Counted from the first letter of the stretch, positions 4,999 through 11,453 are shown. The stretch is 12,941 bases of DNA from RGIG5612 sp045546255 (GCA_045546255.1 JAZQCK010000067.1:1-12941); one strand, 5' to 3'. Numbers and translations: made by a program. The notes: a model not told the origin generated them from the sequence alone.

Positions 4999-5332
4999 TA
5001 AGAATGGCCGTGATAGCAGAGACAAATATTGGCGTAACGATACTGCGAAAAAGAAAGTTTATAAGCTTTTTGAGGCTCATCTGATATGGGTGGAAACCGC
5101 GGTATGTGATGGTGAAAGAGTGATTATGAATAATCTTCACATAACCCTCCGAATCGAGATAGTCGATAATCTGGTATATCTCTTTTTCATACTTACTGTA
5201 GTCATACACCTTGTCAATATCGGACTGCAGGCAGATGTATGTGGTATTCCACAGGAAATTGAAAACATCACCGGATGAAGATGCATATTTACGAACACCT
5301 TTGAGGACTGCATTTGTCTGATGAGTAAGCAT
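4973..5332 (-). CDS. Winged-helix protein with C-terminal membrane anchor
   Basis: This 119-residue protein is on the strand opposite to the surrounding early operon. Residues about 48-82 look like a winged helix: KEIYQIIDYLDSEGYVKI, then a hairpin ending FTITYRGFHPY. Residues about 97-119 form one membrane helix (VTPIFVSAITAILTIYI). The frame is open to 5395, but ATG 5332 follows GGAGGTGT and a promoter at 5354-5362. An independent promoter and opposite orientation are typical of phage moron genes expressed in the lysogen. A sensor or immunity-type role is possible but unproven. Confidence 0.8.
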   Translation of the reverse strand: MLTHQTNAVLKGVRKYASSSGDVFNFLWNTTYICLQSDIDKVYDYSKYEKEIYQIIDYLDSEGYVKIIHNHSFTITYRGFHPYQMSLKKLINFLFRSIVTPIFVSAITAILTIYISKLL

Positions 5333-5353
5333 AGAACACCTCCGTTTTTGAAT

Positions 5354-5362
5354 ATTATACCA
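5354..5362 (-). promoter_or_regulatory. Extended -10 promoter for the minus-strand gene
   Basis: On the minus strand TGGTATAAT is a perfect extended -10 (TGNTATAAT), 21 bp upstream of ATG 5332. No good -35 is present, which extended -10 promoters can tolerate. Confidence 0.65.
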
Positions 5363-5388
5363 CGGAGCGATGATGAGGAGGCGATAAG

Positions 5389-5625
5389 ATGCCAAGAGTT
5401 AACCTGGGACGCGATAAGCGGAACGACATTCTTCGGATGACCATAGATTCAGGAATGGCAAGACGAGGAATCAGCAACAAGAAAGATCTGGCCCTGGCAG
5501 CAGGCGTCAATCAGAACACTTTCTACTATAGATATAAGCATCCGGAGACATTCACCTTCGGAGAGCTGAAGAGGATCCTGGACATACTGAAAATCCCGGA
5601 CGAAGAAAAGGCAGGTATTTTATGA
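5389..5625 (+). CDS. Small HTH DNA-binding protein
   Basis: This is a 78-residue protein. Residues about 28-50 (NKKDLALAAGVNQNTFYYRY) form a helix-turn-helix of the Cro/XRE kind, and the tail FGELKRILDILKIPDEE matches the usual closing helices. GAGGAGG precedes ATG 5389. Its start region overlaps the promoter region of the divergent winged-helix gene, so it may regulate that gene. The stop overlaps the next start by ATGA, implying translational coupling. Confidence 0.78.
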   Translation: MPRVNLGRDKRNDILRMTIDSGMARRGISNKKDLALAAGVNQNTFYYRYKHPETFTFGELKRILDILKIPDEEKAGIL

Positions 5626-5957
5626 TTCGGAAAATCAAAAGAAGGAACAGAAGAAAGAATGTTTGGCTGTCAAGGAAGTTTGCGGCAGCACTGATCGGAA
5701 TAGGCTACGGCATGGTATTTGCCGAGTTCGCCTGGATCTGTCTGCTGGGGTCGAAGATGGCCCTGATCGGGGGAGCCATATTCGGGTACATGATCTATAA
5801 CTTCTATTTGGGGATCTGCCAGGACCTGATAGAAGAGAGGGAGAGGCGTAGGACATGGGAAATTGGTGGCCGGAAGGAGTCTGCTGTACATGCATCATCG
5901 AAAAGTGGTGCACAGAAAGCGACCGAGGGATCCCGTGTACGCATTATGTACAAATGA
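5622..5957 (+). CDS. Small membrane protein with two predicted helices
   Basis: This is a 111-residue protein. A very basic start (MIRKIKRRNRRKN) is followed by two hydrophobic segments, about residues 20-42 and 45-66, then a charged cytoplasmic-type tail. It overlaps the preceding HTH gene by 4 bp (ATGA). Its last 103 bp overlap the next gene in another frame, and that tail (from about residue 78) is polar with no clear structure. A shorter ancestral end is possible, but no stop is present. Function is unknown. Confidence 0.65.
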   Translation: MIRKIKRRNRRKNVWLSRKFAAALIGIGYGMVFAEFAWICLLGSKMALIGGAIFGYMIYNFYLGICQDLIEERERRRTWEIGGRKESAVHASSKSGAQKATEGSRVRIMYK

Positions 5958-6262
5958 CGATCAAACAGGCGCAGGACAAATTGGCAGCAATGCCGGAGCG
6001 CTTCATGGAATACTTCAGAAGGAAGGATTACAGCCAGGCCCTTCATATATATAAGACAGCTTTGACTGTTGCGGTTTTTCTTGAACTGCCGGAGGACCAG
6101 AAAACAAAACTATTCGGCAGCAGGCAGCAGGATCCGCAGGTGGACGGACTGTTTCCGGAGAGCATGGTGCAGAAATGCATAGAACTGACGGAGATCAAAA
6201 GAAGGGACGAGAGGGAAATGATCCTCTGGGACAAGTTCTGCCGCCAGTACGGGATAAAATAA
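5855..6262 (+). CDS. Conserved-type phage protein with a cysteine-rich N-terminus
   Basis: This 135-residue protein has cysteines at 10, 11, 13, 19 and 28 (GVCCTC, KWC, IPC), suggesting a metal-binding or disulfide motif. A helical body follows (AQDKLAAMPERFMEYF, YSQALHIYKTALTVAVFLEL). I recall similar small proteins in clostridial phages but cannot name a family. GGGAGAGGCG precedes ATG 5855 at 8 bp. An alternative start at 5954 would overlap the upstream stop as ATGA but lacks a ribosome site and would drop all the clustered cysteines, so 5855 is preferred. Confidence 0.7.
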   Translation: MGNWWPEGVCCTCIIEKWCTESDRGIPCTHYVQMTIKQAQDKLAAMPERFMEYFRRKDYSQALHIYKTALTVAVFLELPEDQKTKLFGSRQQDPQVDGLFPESMVQKCIELTEIKRRDEREMILWDKFCRQYGIK

Positions 6263-6264
6263 AA

Positions 6265-6294
6265 GGCTTGCGCAAATAGGTAAATGCGCAAGCC
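6265..6294. promoter_or_regulatory. Perfect 10-bp hairpin upstream of the Rep-like gene
   Basis: GGCTTGCGCA and TGCGCAAGCC pair perfectly around the loop AATAGGTAAA. Plus-strand RNA has no U tract after it. The minus strand has TTTTATTTTA after it and could serve as a terminator. It lies about 130 bp before a HUH Rep-like gene, so an origin hairpin for nicking is an alternative reading. Confidence 0.5.
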
Positions 6295-6307
6295 AAGCCC
6301 GGAGGCT

Positions 6308-6382
6308 ATGATGATCAGCAATTTAAATATAGCATCCGGGCGGATTACTGTCAATGAAATGCGGGGGCTGCGGCCCTCTTAA
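6308..6382 (+). CDS. Possible 24-aa leader peptide
   Basis: A frame of 24 codons starts at ATG 6308 (or ATG 6311) just after GGAGG (6301-6305) and ends at TAA 6382. The ribosome site lies inside the left arm (6297-6303) of a 7-bp inverted repeat with 6335-6341, so translation could be controlled by folding. It is the only candidate gene in the 160-bp gap before the Rep-like gene. Evidence is weak. Confidence 0.3.
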   Translation: MMISNLNIASGRITVNEMRGLRPS

Positions 6383-6422
6383 TCAACTCGATAAGCGTAT
6401 TAAACTTACGTCTGGATGAAAT

Positions 6423-7130
6423 ATGTATGTTCGTGAAAAGACAATGCTTCCGGACCGGATCGAGATCCATGAAAAGCACACTGGCCGATATGGTGCTCCG
6501 GGAGAAAGAAGAGGTAAGAAAAGCAAGGCCACCTCCGAACAGGTAGCACGGCAGAACAGGTGGAAAAAAATATCACACATTCGTCATCTGCTCCTGATGA
6601 ACTTCCAGCAGTATGACTATTTCACCACCCTGACATACAGAACGGGAGAGAGACCGGAAACGCTGGAAGAGGCGAAGAAGGATTTTCAGGCGTTCATGAA
6701 GAAAGTCAGAGCCTACTACAAGACCCAGGGCGTCCCATGCAAGTGGCTTGTAGTAGGTGAACGGGGTTCCCGTGGTGGCATCCACTTCCATCTGGTTCTG
6801 AACCGTGTCCGGGATGGGGACCGGATCATAGCAGAGTATTGGAAACATGGCGGCAGGTCAACGGAGCTGATGCGTCAGCCGGAGACATTCGGAAAGCTGG
6901 CGGAGTATCTGGCAAAGCTGCCAAAATCAAAACAGGATGAGAAATCCTACTTTTCGCACGCAAGAGGCCTCCTGGAACCGAAAGTGATCCGGGAGGTCAT
7001 GAAACGAAAAACGTTCCAGGAAAAACCGTTTGTTCCGAAAGGTTACTACCTGGACAAAGGATCAGTCCGGGAGGGAGAGAGCTGCGTGACCGGCCATCCA
7101 TACCGGCTGTATACAGTGATGAGGTGTTGA
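6423..7130 (+). CDS. HUH-type rolling-circle replication initiator-like protein
   Basis: This 235-residue protein has the three motifs of HUH endonucleases in order. Motif 1 is YFTTLTYR (66-73). Motif 2 is GIHFHLVLN, with H121-F-H123 as metal ligands. Motif 3 is EYLAK, with Y162 as the candidate nucleophile and K165. The spacing and the GERGSRGGIHFH block recall microvirus VP4 and phage rolling-circle Rep proteins. Such enzymes nick an origin and stay covalently attached to the 5' end. The start at 6423 has only a weak GGATGA site, and ATG 6444 is an alternative. A perfect hairpin lies about 130 bp upstream. No other replication gene is recognisable in the window, so this may be the phage replication initiator. 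A separate nicking or mobilisation role is also possible. Confidence 0.8.
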   Translation: MYVREKTMLPDRIEIHEKHTGRYGAPGERRGKKSKATSEQVARQNRWKKISHIRHLLLMNFQQYDYFTTLTYRTGERPETLEEAKKDFQAFMKKVRAYYKTQGVPCKWLVVGERGSRGGIHFHLVLNRVRDGDRIIAEYWKHGGRSTELMRQPETFGKLAEYLAKLPKSKQDEKSYFSHARGLLEPKVIREVMKRKTFQEKPFVPKGYYLDKGSVREGESCVTGHPYRLYTVMRC

Positions 7131-7736
7131 ATGTTTATAAAAGCTAGTGTTTTTGAAAGAATGCTGAAAACAGCCTGGAACAAATACGGTCTCCACATCC
7201 AGAGGGACGATGAGGCCATAGGCATATCAGGAGGATATTGGGCTGTATGGATCAGGTATGAGGAGATGCCCAAGGAATACCTTGGCTCAATCATCAAAGT
7301 GACGGGATACATTCCGGAGATCGGGGAAGAAGTTCTCTGCACATCAGACAGCATCCAGCAGGAAGTAGGATGTTCCAGTCTGGATCTGATGGACAGAGCA
7401 ATGAAGGCAGAGACGAAGGTGATCCCAACGAATGTCATCATTATAGGCTGCGGAATACCGTTCCGGATGATGGTTGGTGCCGACAATAGTGTCGGCAGCA
7501 TTTACGAGCCTGCGCTGCAGAGTGTGGATGCAACACAGATAGACAGGAAGGCAGGCCATACATCCATTACCGGTCCGGTAAAGGGAGCGAGAGGGAATAA
7601 GTTTTTCTGGTACAACAATGTCATGGCTCTTTCGATCAGGACGAATGACACGCCGCCTGCCATCGATGACGATGTTGAGGCAATCGGTGACTATCTTCTG
7701 GAAAGAGAACTTGGCAATGATGATTCCGAAAGCTAA
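7131..7736 (+). CDS. Hypothetical early phage protein, 201 aa
   Basis: The start codon directly follows the stop of the Rep-like gene (TGA ATG) with GAGGTG upstream, so the two are probably coupled. The protein has no recognised motif. It looks globular and strand-rich (GISGGYWAVWIRYEEM, TNVIIIGCGIPFRMMVG, NKFFWYNNVMALSI) and ends in an acidic tail. I considered a sliding-clamp-like fold because of the ending and the replication context, but nothing definite supports it. Its coupling to the Rep-like gene suggests a partner role in DNA replication. Confidence 0.75.
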   Translation: MFIKASVFERMLKTAWNKYGLHIQRDDEAIGISGGYWAVWIRYEEMPKEYLGSIIKVTGYIPEIGEEVLCTSDSIQQEVGCSSLDLMDRAMKAETKVIPTNVIIIGCGIPFRMMVGADNSVGSIYEPALQSVDATQIDRKAGHTSITGPVKGARGNKFFWYNNVMALSIRTNDTPPAIDDDVEAIGDYLLERELGNDDSES

Positions 7737-8058
7737 ATCGAGGTGTCGAAAAAAACATACACCTTCGATTCTGCAGAAAAAAGACGGATGCTGTTATCTC
7801 TGCATGCGCCTGCATGGAGACTACAGGAAGCATGCGGTCATCCATGAGCATCATGTATACGGAGGCCCGAACCGGCCCATATCAGAAGCACAGGGATTCA
7901 AGGTATATCTATGCCTGGAGCATCATGAGACGGGGCCTGAAGCGGTCCACAGGAATCATGACATGATGATTCTTGTGCAGCAGGACATGCAGAGAGCATT
8001 TGAGAAGTCTGACACAAGGGATCATTTCATGCAGCTGATCGGGAAAAACTATTTGTAG
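7717..8058 (+). CDS. HNH-like zinc-binding nuclease-type phage protein
   Basis: This 113-residue protein contains C26-x2-C29 (CYLC), H43, H45 and H46 (HEHHVYGG), then C66 with H69 and H70 (LCLEHH), followed by TGPEAVHRN and a helical tail ending IGKNYL. This is the layout of the DUF968/HNH-like phage nuclease or recombination proteins. The frame is open back to 7618, but ATG 7717 (or 7720) has GGAAAGAG upstream and gives the compact form. It overlaps the end of the preceding gene by 20 bp. It is likely to act on DNA during recombination or replication. Catalysis is not proven. Confidence 0.78.
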   Translation: MMIPKAKSRCRKKHTPSILQKKDGCCYLCMRLHGDYRKHAVIHEHHVYGGPNRPISEAQGFKVYLCLEHHETGPEAVHRNHDMMILVQQDMQRAFEKSDTRDHFMQLIGKNYL

Positions 8059-8068
8059 GAAGACCAAT

Positions 8069-8347
8069 ATGAGCGAAACAAAGCGGAAATATTCAGGAGT
8101 AACGGAAAAGAACCGAGAAACCAGATATAGAGTCACGGATCTTGCAAGGCTTCGGAAGAAATGGCGTGCCGGTCTGCGGATCAGCATGAAAACGAGAAAT
8201 TACAGAGAACTTGGAGACAGCTTCGGACGTGAGGAAATGGTGATCGTAAAACCATACGACTATCACGTCAGCTGCCGAAAGACAAACGGCCAGAGGGAAA
8301 GTTTTTCATATATGGAGCTGGAACGCCTGGCGCGGATCATAAAGTAG
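8069..8347 (+). CDS. Small basic phage protein of unknown function
   Basis: This is a 92-residue protein with AGGAAG before ATG 8069. It has a strongly basic first half (VTEKNRETRYRVTDLARLRK, then RAGLRISMKTRNYRE), then an aromatic strand-rich segment (EMVIVKPYDYHVSCRKTNG) and a final helix YMELERLARIIK. The first half could bind nucleic acid. I do not recognise a family. It lies between the HNH-like gene and a larger unknown gene in the same operon. Confidence 0.7.
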   Translation: MSETKRKYSGVTEKNRETRYRVTDLARLRKKWRAGLRISMKTRNYRELGDSFGREEMVIVKPYDYHVSCRKTNGQRESFSYMELERLARIIK

Positions 8348-8357
8348 GAGGCATATT

Positions 8358-9182
8358 ATGGCATCCCGGGGTGATGAGATCATCAGGCTCCGCAATGAGG
8401 GAGCCGTGGCTTATGATGAGATGATAAAACAGCACGGATACGAAGCGGCGCGTCAAATGCTGATCAGCAGGGTAGGAACGCGCTGCAACATAGTCATGAC
8501 AGCAGATGAATACAATGCAAGCATCACAGCCTTGCAGACTGCAGTCGTAAACACATATCTGACACTCATTTACACGACACTGCACGATGTTTATGGATTC
8601 GGGAAAAAGAGGCTGCAGGATTTCAAGAAACATTTTGATGAGCTGACTGCGCTTTGCTATACAACCGATAAGCAGGGACGGAGGTATATCACAGTCACTG
8701 ACTGCGCTAATGACATAAACCGGCTTTATAACATGGGGATCAATGCAGAGGTGGTGAATGATACTGAATCGACATCAGGGCCGATGCAGAACCGGCTGGC
8801 GAATGTGGATGAAATAATCAATATCCTGAGGAAAAGAGGATTCCAGGACGCAGCGGACAGCATCTGGAACGAAGTCTATGGTCCGGAGAAAGAGATAACA
8901 AAAGCCAGGACAAAAGAGCAGCGGGCGATCGCAAAGCAGAGGAGACGGGAAGACAGAAAATACATTGCACCAAACATGAATCTCTTTGATCCGGAGGTGT
9001 GCGGAGGCTATATGGCTATCTTTGCTCACGTCCTGAGTGATATGGGCATGGATTCCGACCGGATCGTGACGGTCTGCCAGGATGTCAACGAGATGCTGGG
9101 TGAGGTGCTGGAACAGGGAAAAGCCAGGTCAGACGCGCTTGTAAAAGAACTGGAAGAAGAAACGGGGATTGTATTTGAGTGA
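8358..9182 (+). CDS. Hypothetical early phage protein, 274 aa
   Basis: AGGAGG precedes ATG 8358. The protein is mostly helical. It has a segment LHDVYGFGKKRLQDFKKHFD (about residues 75-94), a K/R-rich linker (about 179-202), and a C-terminal helical part from about 208 ending EELEEETGIVFE. No enzymatic motif is recognised. It is one of the longest early genes, in the place where replication or recombination proteins are often found, but its function cannot be stated. Its stop overlaps the next start (TGATG). Confidence 0.75.
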   Translation: MASRGDEIIRLRNEGAVAYDEMIKQHGYEAARQMLISRVGTRCNIVMTADEYNASITALQTAVVNTYLTLIYTTLHDVYGFGKKRLQDFKKHFDELTALCYTTDKQGRRYITVTDCANDINRLYNMGINAEVVNDTESTSGPMQNRLANVDEIINILRKRGFQDAADSIWNEVYGPEKEITKARTKEQRAIAKQRRREDRKYIAPNMNLFDPEVCGGYMAIFAHVLSDMGMDSDRIVTVCQDVNEMLGEVLEQGKARSDALVKELEEETGIVFE

Positions 9183-9526
9183 TGGAAAGCTACACAAAAA
9201 AGAAATCGGACAAGCTGGGAGCGGAGCAGGCGAGGATAGCGATGCACGACCAGGAAGTAAAGCACGGAATCAGTCCATATACCAGGAAATACATGGAAAT
9301 GTTTGTCAGACCACGGCAGAAGGAGGAGAAAACGATGAAAGTCTTATCTGCAGACAAAGTGAAGAAGTTGCCGCCAGGAACGGACGTGTTCCTGGTACGG
9401 GAATCGAACGGATCCAAGGGGAGACTGTGGATCGTAAAGGTCGGGAAAAAGAAGATGCTTAAAGGGATCTATTCGGAGCATGAGATTAAAGACAGGCCGG
9501 GATGGCATTATGAGGTGGAAACATGA
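9182..9526 (+). CDS. Small basic phage protein with a possible internal start
   Basis: This is a 114-residue frame starting at ATG 9182, which overlaps the previous stop as TGATG (GTG 9179 is an alternative). The first 51 residues are basic and helical. The second part, from M52 (MKVLSADKVKKLPPGTDVFL), looks like a complete small strand-rich domain ending GWHYEVET. A strong GGAGGAG ribosome site lies before the in-frame ATG at 9335, so a separate 63-residue product (9335-9526) is likely, alone or besides the long form. Function is unknown. It overlaps the next gene by ATGA. Confidence 0.68.
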   Translation: MESYTKKKSDKLGAEQARIAMHDQEVKHGISPYTRKYMEMFVRPRQKEEKTMKVLSADKVKKLPPGTDVFLVRESNGSKGRLWIVKVGKKKMLKGIYSEHEIKDRPGWHYEVET

Positions 9527-9855
9527 GCGGCCAAATGACGTTGTTTGATATCGGACTTACAAAAAATGAATGGCAGTACGATGAAGACAACGGGCACGTA
9601 ATGTGCAGATGTCCAAAGTGCGAAGGGCGGTTAATAATAGACGCGTATACATACTTTAACCCATATCGCTATTGTCCATACTGCGGCATGGAACTGGCAG
9701 AAGGAAATCTTGTCAGGAAACGTTGCGAAGTATACGGAAGAACAAAAGAGGACGAGCTAAAGACAAGGGCCGATATTCTGCAATGGAAAAAGGAGTTTAA
9801 GGCAAAGTATGGATACCATAAACCACCCGCCGCACTACACCAGCGGCAAAATTGA
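9523..9855 (+). CDS. Zinc-ribbon phage protein
   Basis: This is a 110-residue protein with a zinc ribbon: C30-x2-C33 (CPKC) and C51-x2-C54 (CPYCG), joined by a strand-rich loop. A helical, charged tail follows (TKEDELKTRADILQWKKEFK). The start overlaps the previous stop (ATGA), and the end overlaps the next gene by 47 bp in another frame. Such small ribbons are common in phage early operons and probably bind DNA, RNA or a protein partner. The exact function is unknown. Confidence 0.78.
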   Translation: MSGQMTLFDIGLTKNEWQYDEDNGHVMCRCPKCEGRLIIDAYTYFNPYRYCPYCGMELAEGNLVRKRCEVYGRTKEDELKTRADILQWKKEFKAKYGYHKPPAALHQRQN

Positions 9856-10033
9856 AGTAATAGATTTTATTGAAGACCAACACTTAGGTTACCACTTAGG
9901 CAACGTCATTAAGTACGTGTGCCGGGCAGGCAAAAAAGACCCGGAAAAGGAAATAGAAGACTTGAAGAAAGCTGAATGGTACTTGGTGCGATACATTGGA
10001 ATTTTGTTAGGGGGTGAACAGAATGACCATTGA
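9809..10033 (+). CDS. DUF3310 phage protein (SaV-like)
   Basis: This is a 74-residue protein with the DUF3310 pattern: NHPPHY (5-10), KIEVIDFIEDQ, then LGYHLGNVIKYVCRAGKK (26-43) and the helix IEDLKKAEWYLVRYI. Members are widespread in phages and are sometimes labelled nucleotide kinases without firm proof. AAGG lies 6 bp before ATG 9809. The start is nested 47 bp inside the end of the zinc-ribbon gene, so translation is probably coupled. Confidence 0.85.
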   Translation: MDTINHPPHYTSGKIEVIDFIEDQHLGYHLGNVIKYVCRAGKKDPEKEIEDLKKAEWYLVRYIGILLGGEQNDH

Positions 10034-10202
10034 AACAATGAGGGAACATAGCGGTTATAGGGATGTTATGGCAAACGGGGTATTAACGGCGGTACGCGAG
10101 ATTTTAGACAGGCCCGAAACCATAGATATGAAGGTGGCAGAAATCCGTAACGCTATAGATGCATATGACAGCTTTTTTCAGACAGGGAGGACGGTTTTGT
10201 GA
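10023..10202 (+). CDS. Small hypothetical phage protein
   Basis: This is a 59-residue, mostly helical protein (MTIETMREHSGYRDVMANGV) with no recognised motif. GGGGGTG (10010-10016) precedes ATG 10023 at proper spacing. An upstream GTG at 10014 lies inside that site and is less likely. It overlaps the DUF3310 gene by 11 bp and the next gene by 4 bp (GTGA). Confidence 0.65.
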   Translation: MTIETMREHSGYRDVMANGVLTAVREILDRPETIDMKVAEIRNAIDAYDSFFQTGRTVL

Positions 10203-10705
10203 CCGATAAACGCACGGAAAAACGCACGGAAACGCACGCGTGCGATTATATCAGTATACTGTCGGAATTGCGTAGCCAGTACAACTGTTTTGATGAAGCC
10301 GAACAGCCTTACTATCGTACGCTGTCCGAAGCGATCAAGGTATTATCCATACAGCCTGATGTTCCCGACATTTATGCCGGTAACATTGAAAACAAAACAG
10401 GGGCAGACGTCCAGAAAATGCAAGACCTTGAGCAGGCAGAGATCCAGAAGGCTTACGAACTTGGTAAGCTGGATGCGATGGATGAAATGCTACATTGGAT
10501 TCCGTGCAGTGAGAGGTTGCCAGAACATAGTGAACGCTATCTCGTATCTGTTCTTGATGGCATAGACCGCAGAACAACCGTTGCGCCGTATCTTCCACGG
10601 AGTAGGACGTGGTCACTGACGGGTCGCATGGCCTATTGGAAGGTAATTGCCTGGATGCCACTGCCAGAACCGTATCGGGAAGGAGAAGACAATGACAGAG
10701 CGTAG
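10199..10705 (+). CDS. DUF551-domain phage protein (first copy)
   Basis: This 168-residue protein has a variable, charged N-terminal part (1-98) and a DUF551 domain at about 100-160. The domain opens with WIPCSERLPEHSERYLVSVL and closes with VIAWMPLPEPY. The domain is common in phages and has no established function. It starts with GTG 10199 after GGGAGG, overlapping the previous stop (GTGA). The end overlaps the next gene, which carries the same domain. Confidence 0.82.
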   Translation: MTDKRTEKRTETHACDYISILSELRSQYNCFDEAEQPYYRTLSEAIKVLSIQPDVPDIYAGNIENKTGADVQKMQDLEQAEIQKAYELGKLDAMDEMLHWIPCSERLPEHSERYLVSVLDGIDRRTTVAPYLPRSRTWSLTGRMAYWKVIAWMPLPEPYREGEDNDRA

Positions 10706-11087
10706 TTTTGATAAGATGATTTCATACTTTAATCACAGGGTTGCAGACATGGATATTAACCAAGACTACAAAATGGAACTGCTTGGAATGATAACGGCAC
10801 TTGGGTTTAAACACGAAAAGCTCGCACAGCAGTGGATACCGTGCAGTGAGAGATTACCGGAAACACATAAAGCAGGCGATTCAGTTATCGGTATTTTCAT
10901 GCAAAGTAAGCCTGTATTAGTTTACGGCGTGCCAGAGTATGAAAGTGAATATAGTTTTAACGTAGTGACTTATTGCGACGATCTGGACGGAATTACATAT
11001 TGGTCTACTGATGCGGTAACAATTAACAAAGTAACAGCATGGATGCCGTTACCCGAACCATACAAAGAAAGGCAGGCAGACAAATGA
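10692..11087 (+). CDS. DUF551-domain phage protein (second copy)
   Basis: This 131-residue protein has a helical N-terminal part (1-45) and a DUF551 domain from W48 (QWIPCSERLPETHKAGDSV) to AWMPLPEPY (116-124). The frame is open back to 10647, but AAGGAGAAG lies before ATG 10692. It overlaps the first copy by 14 bp. The domain ends are almost identical to the first copy while the middle and N-termini differ, which indicates an old tandem duplication or two captures. The stop overlaps the next start (ATGA). Confidence 0.82.
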   Translation: MTERSFDKMISYFNHRVADMDINQDYKMELLGMITALGFKHEKLAQQWIPCSERLPETHKAGDSVIGIFMQSKPVLVYGVPEYESEYSFNVVTYCDDLDGITYWSTDAVTINKVTAWMPLPEPYKERQADK

Positions 11088-11251
11088 TGGAAGAAGATAA
11101 ATTAATTAACCATATTGCTTTACGTCTTATCAAAGTGCAAGCCAATTTTGCAATGGAAGACAATAACGAAAAAGAGGCGTTGAATCTTTGTCACTATATC
11201 GCGGGGGTTCTGGATCTGGCGGAAGAACTGAAAAAGTTTTTGAGCGCATAA
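11084..11251 (+). CDS. Small helical phage protein
   Basis: This is a 55-residue protein starting MMEEDKLINHIALRLIKVQA, helical throughout and ending LDLAEELKKFLSA. ATG 11084 overlaps the previous stop (ATGA); ATG 11087 is equally possible. AAAGGCAGG is a moderate ribosome site. The family is not recognised. Confidence 0.6.
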   Translation: MMEEDKLINHIALRLIKVQANFAMEDNNEKEALNLCHYIAGVLDLAEELKKFLSA

Positions 11252-11269
11252 AGAAAGGACAGAAAGAAA

Positions 11270-11437
11270 ATGAAGTGTGATAAATGTGGAAAAGTATTTG
11301 TTGTTGGCAACCGTCCTGATGGACTGCCAAATGGTGCTGCATTTGTAGCAGCTGACGGAAACAAAGTGACGATGTGCGCGGACTGTCTTATCAAGATGGG
11401 CGAAGAACTGGAAAAAGAAAATGGATCTCGCGGATGA
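11270..11437 (+). CDS. Small zinc-ribbon protein (55 aa)
   Basis: This 55-residue frame reads MKCDKCGKVFVVGNRPDGLP and continues to MCADCLIKMGEELEK. Two CxxC pairs (C3/C6 and C36/C39) predict a zinc ribbon. GAAAGGA precedes ATG 11270 by about 9 bp. It fills the gap between two other small genes in the same direction. Small two-knuckle proteins like this are frequent in phage early regions. Confidence 0.7.
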   Translation: MKCDKCGKVFVVGNRPDGLPNGAAFVAADGNKVTMCADCLIKMGEELEKENGSRG

Positions 11438-11453
11438 AAAGGAGGGATGATAT

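Noticed and set aside
5389..5625. Antitoxin of a toxin-antitoxin pair with the minus-strand gene
   Set aside because: Toxin-antitoxin genes are normally co-directional and adjacent; these are divergent, and neither protein shows a toxin motif.
7131..7736. DNA polymerase sliding clamp
   Set aside because: Suggested by context and the last strand, but neither the internal repeat of clamp domains nor any diagnostic motif could be seen, so it is left unnamed.
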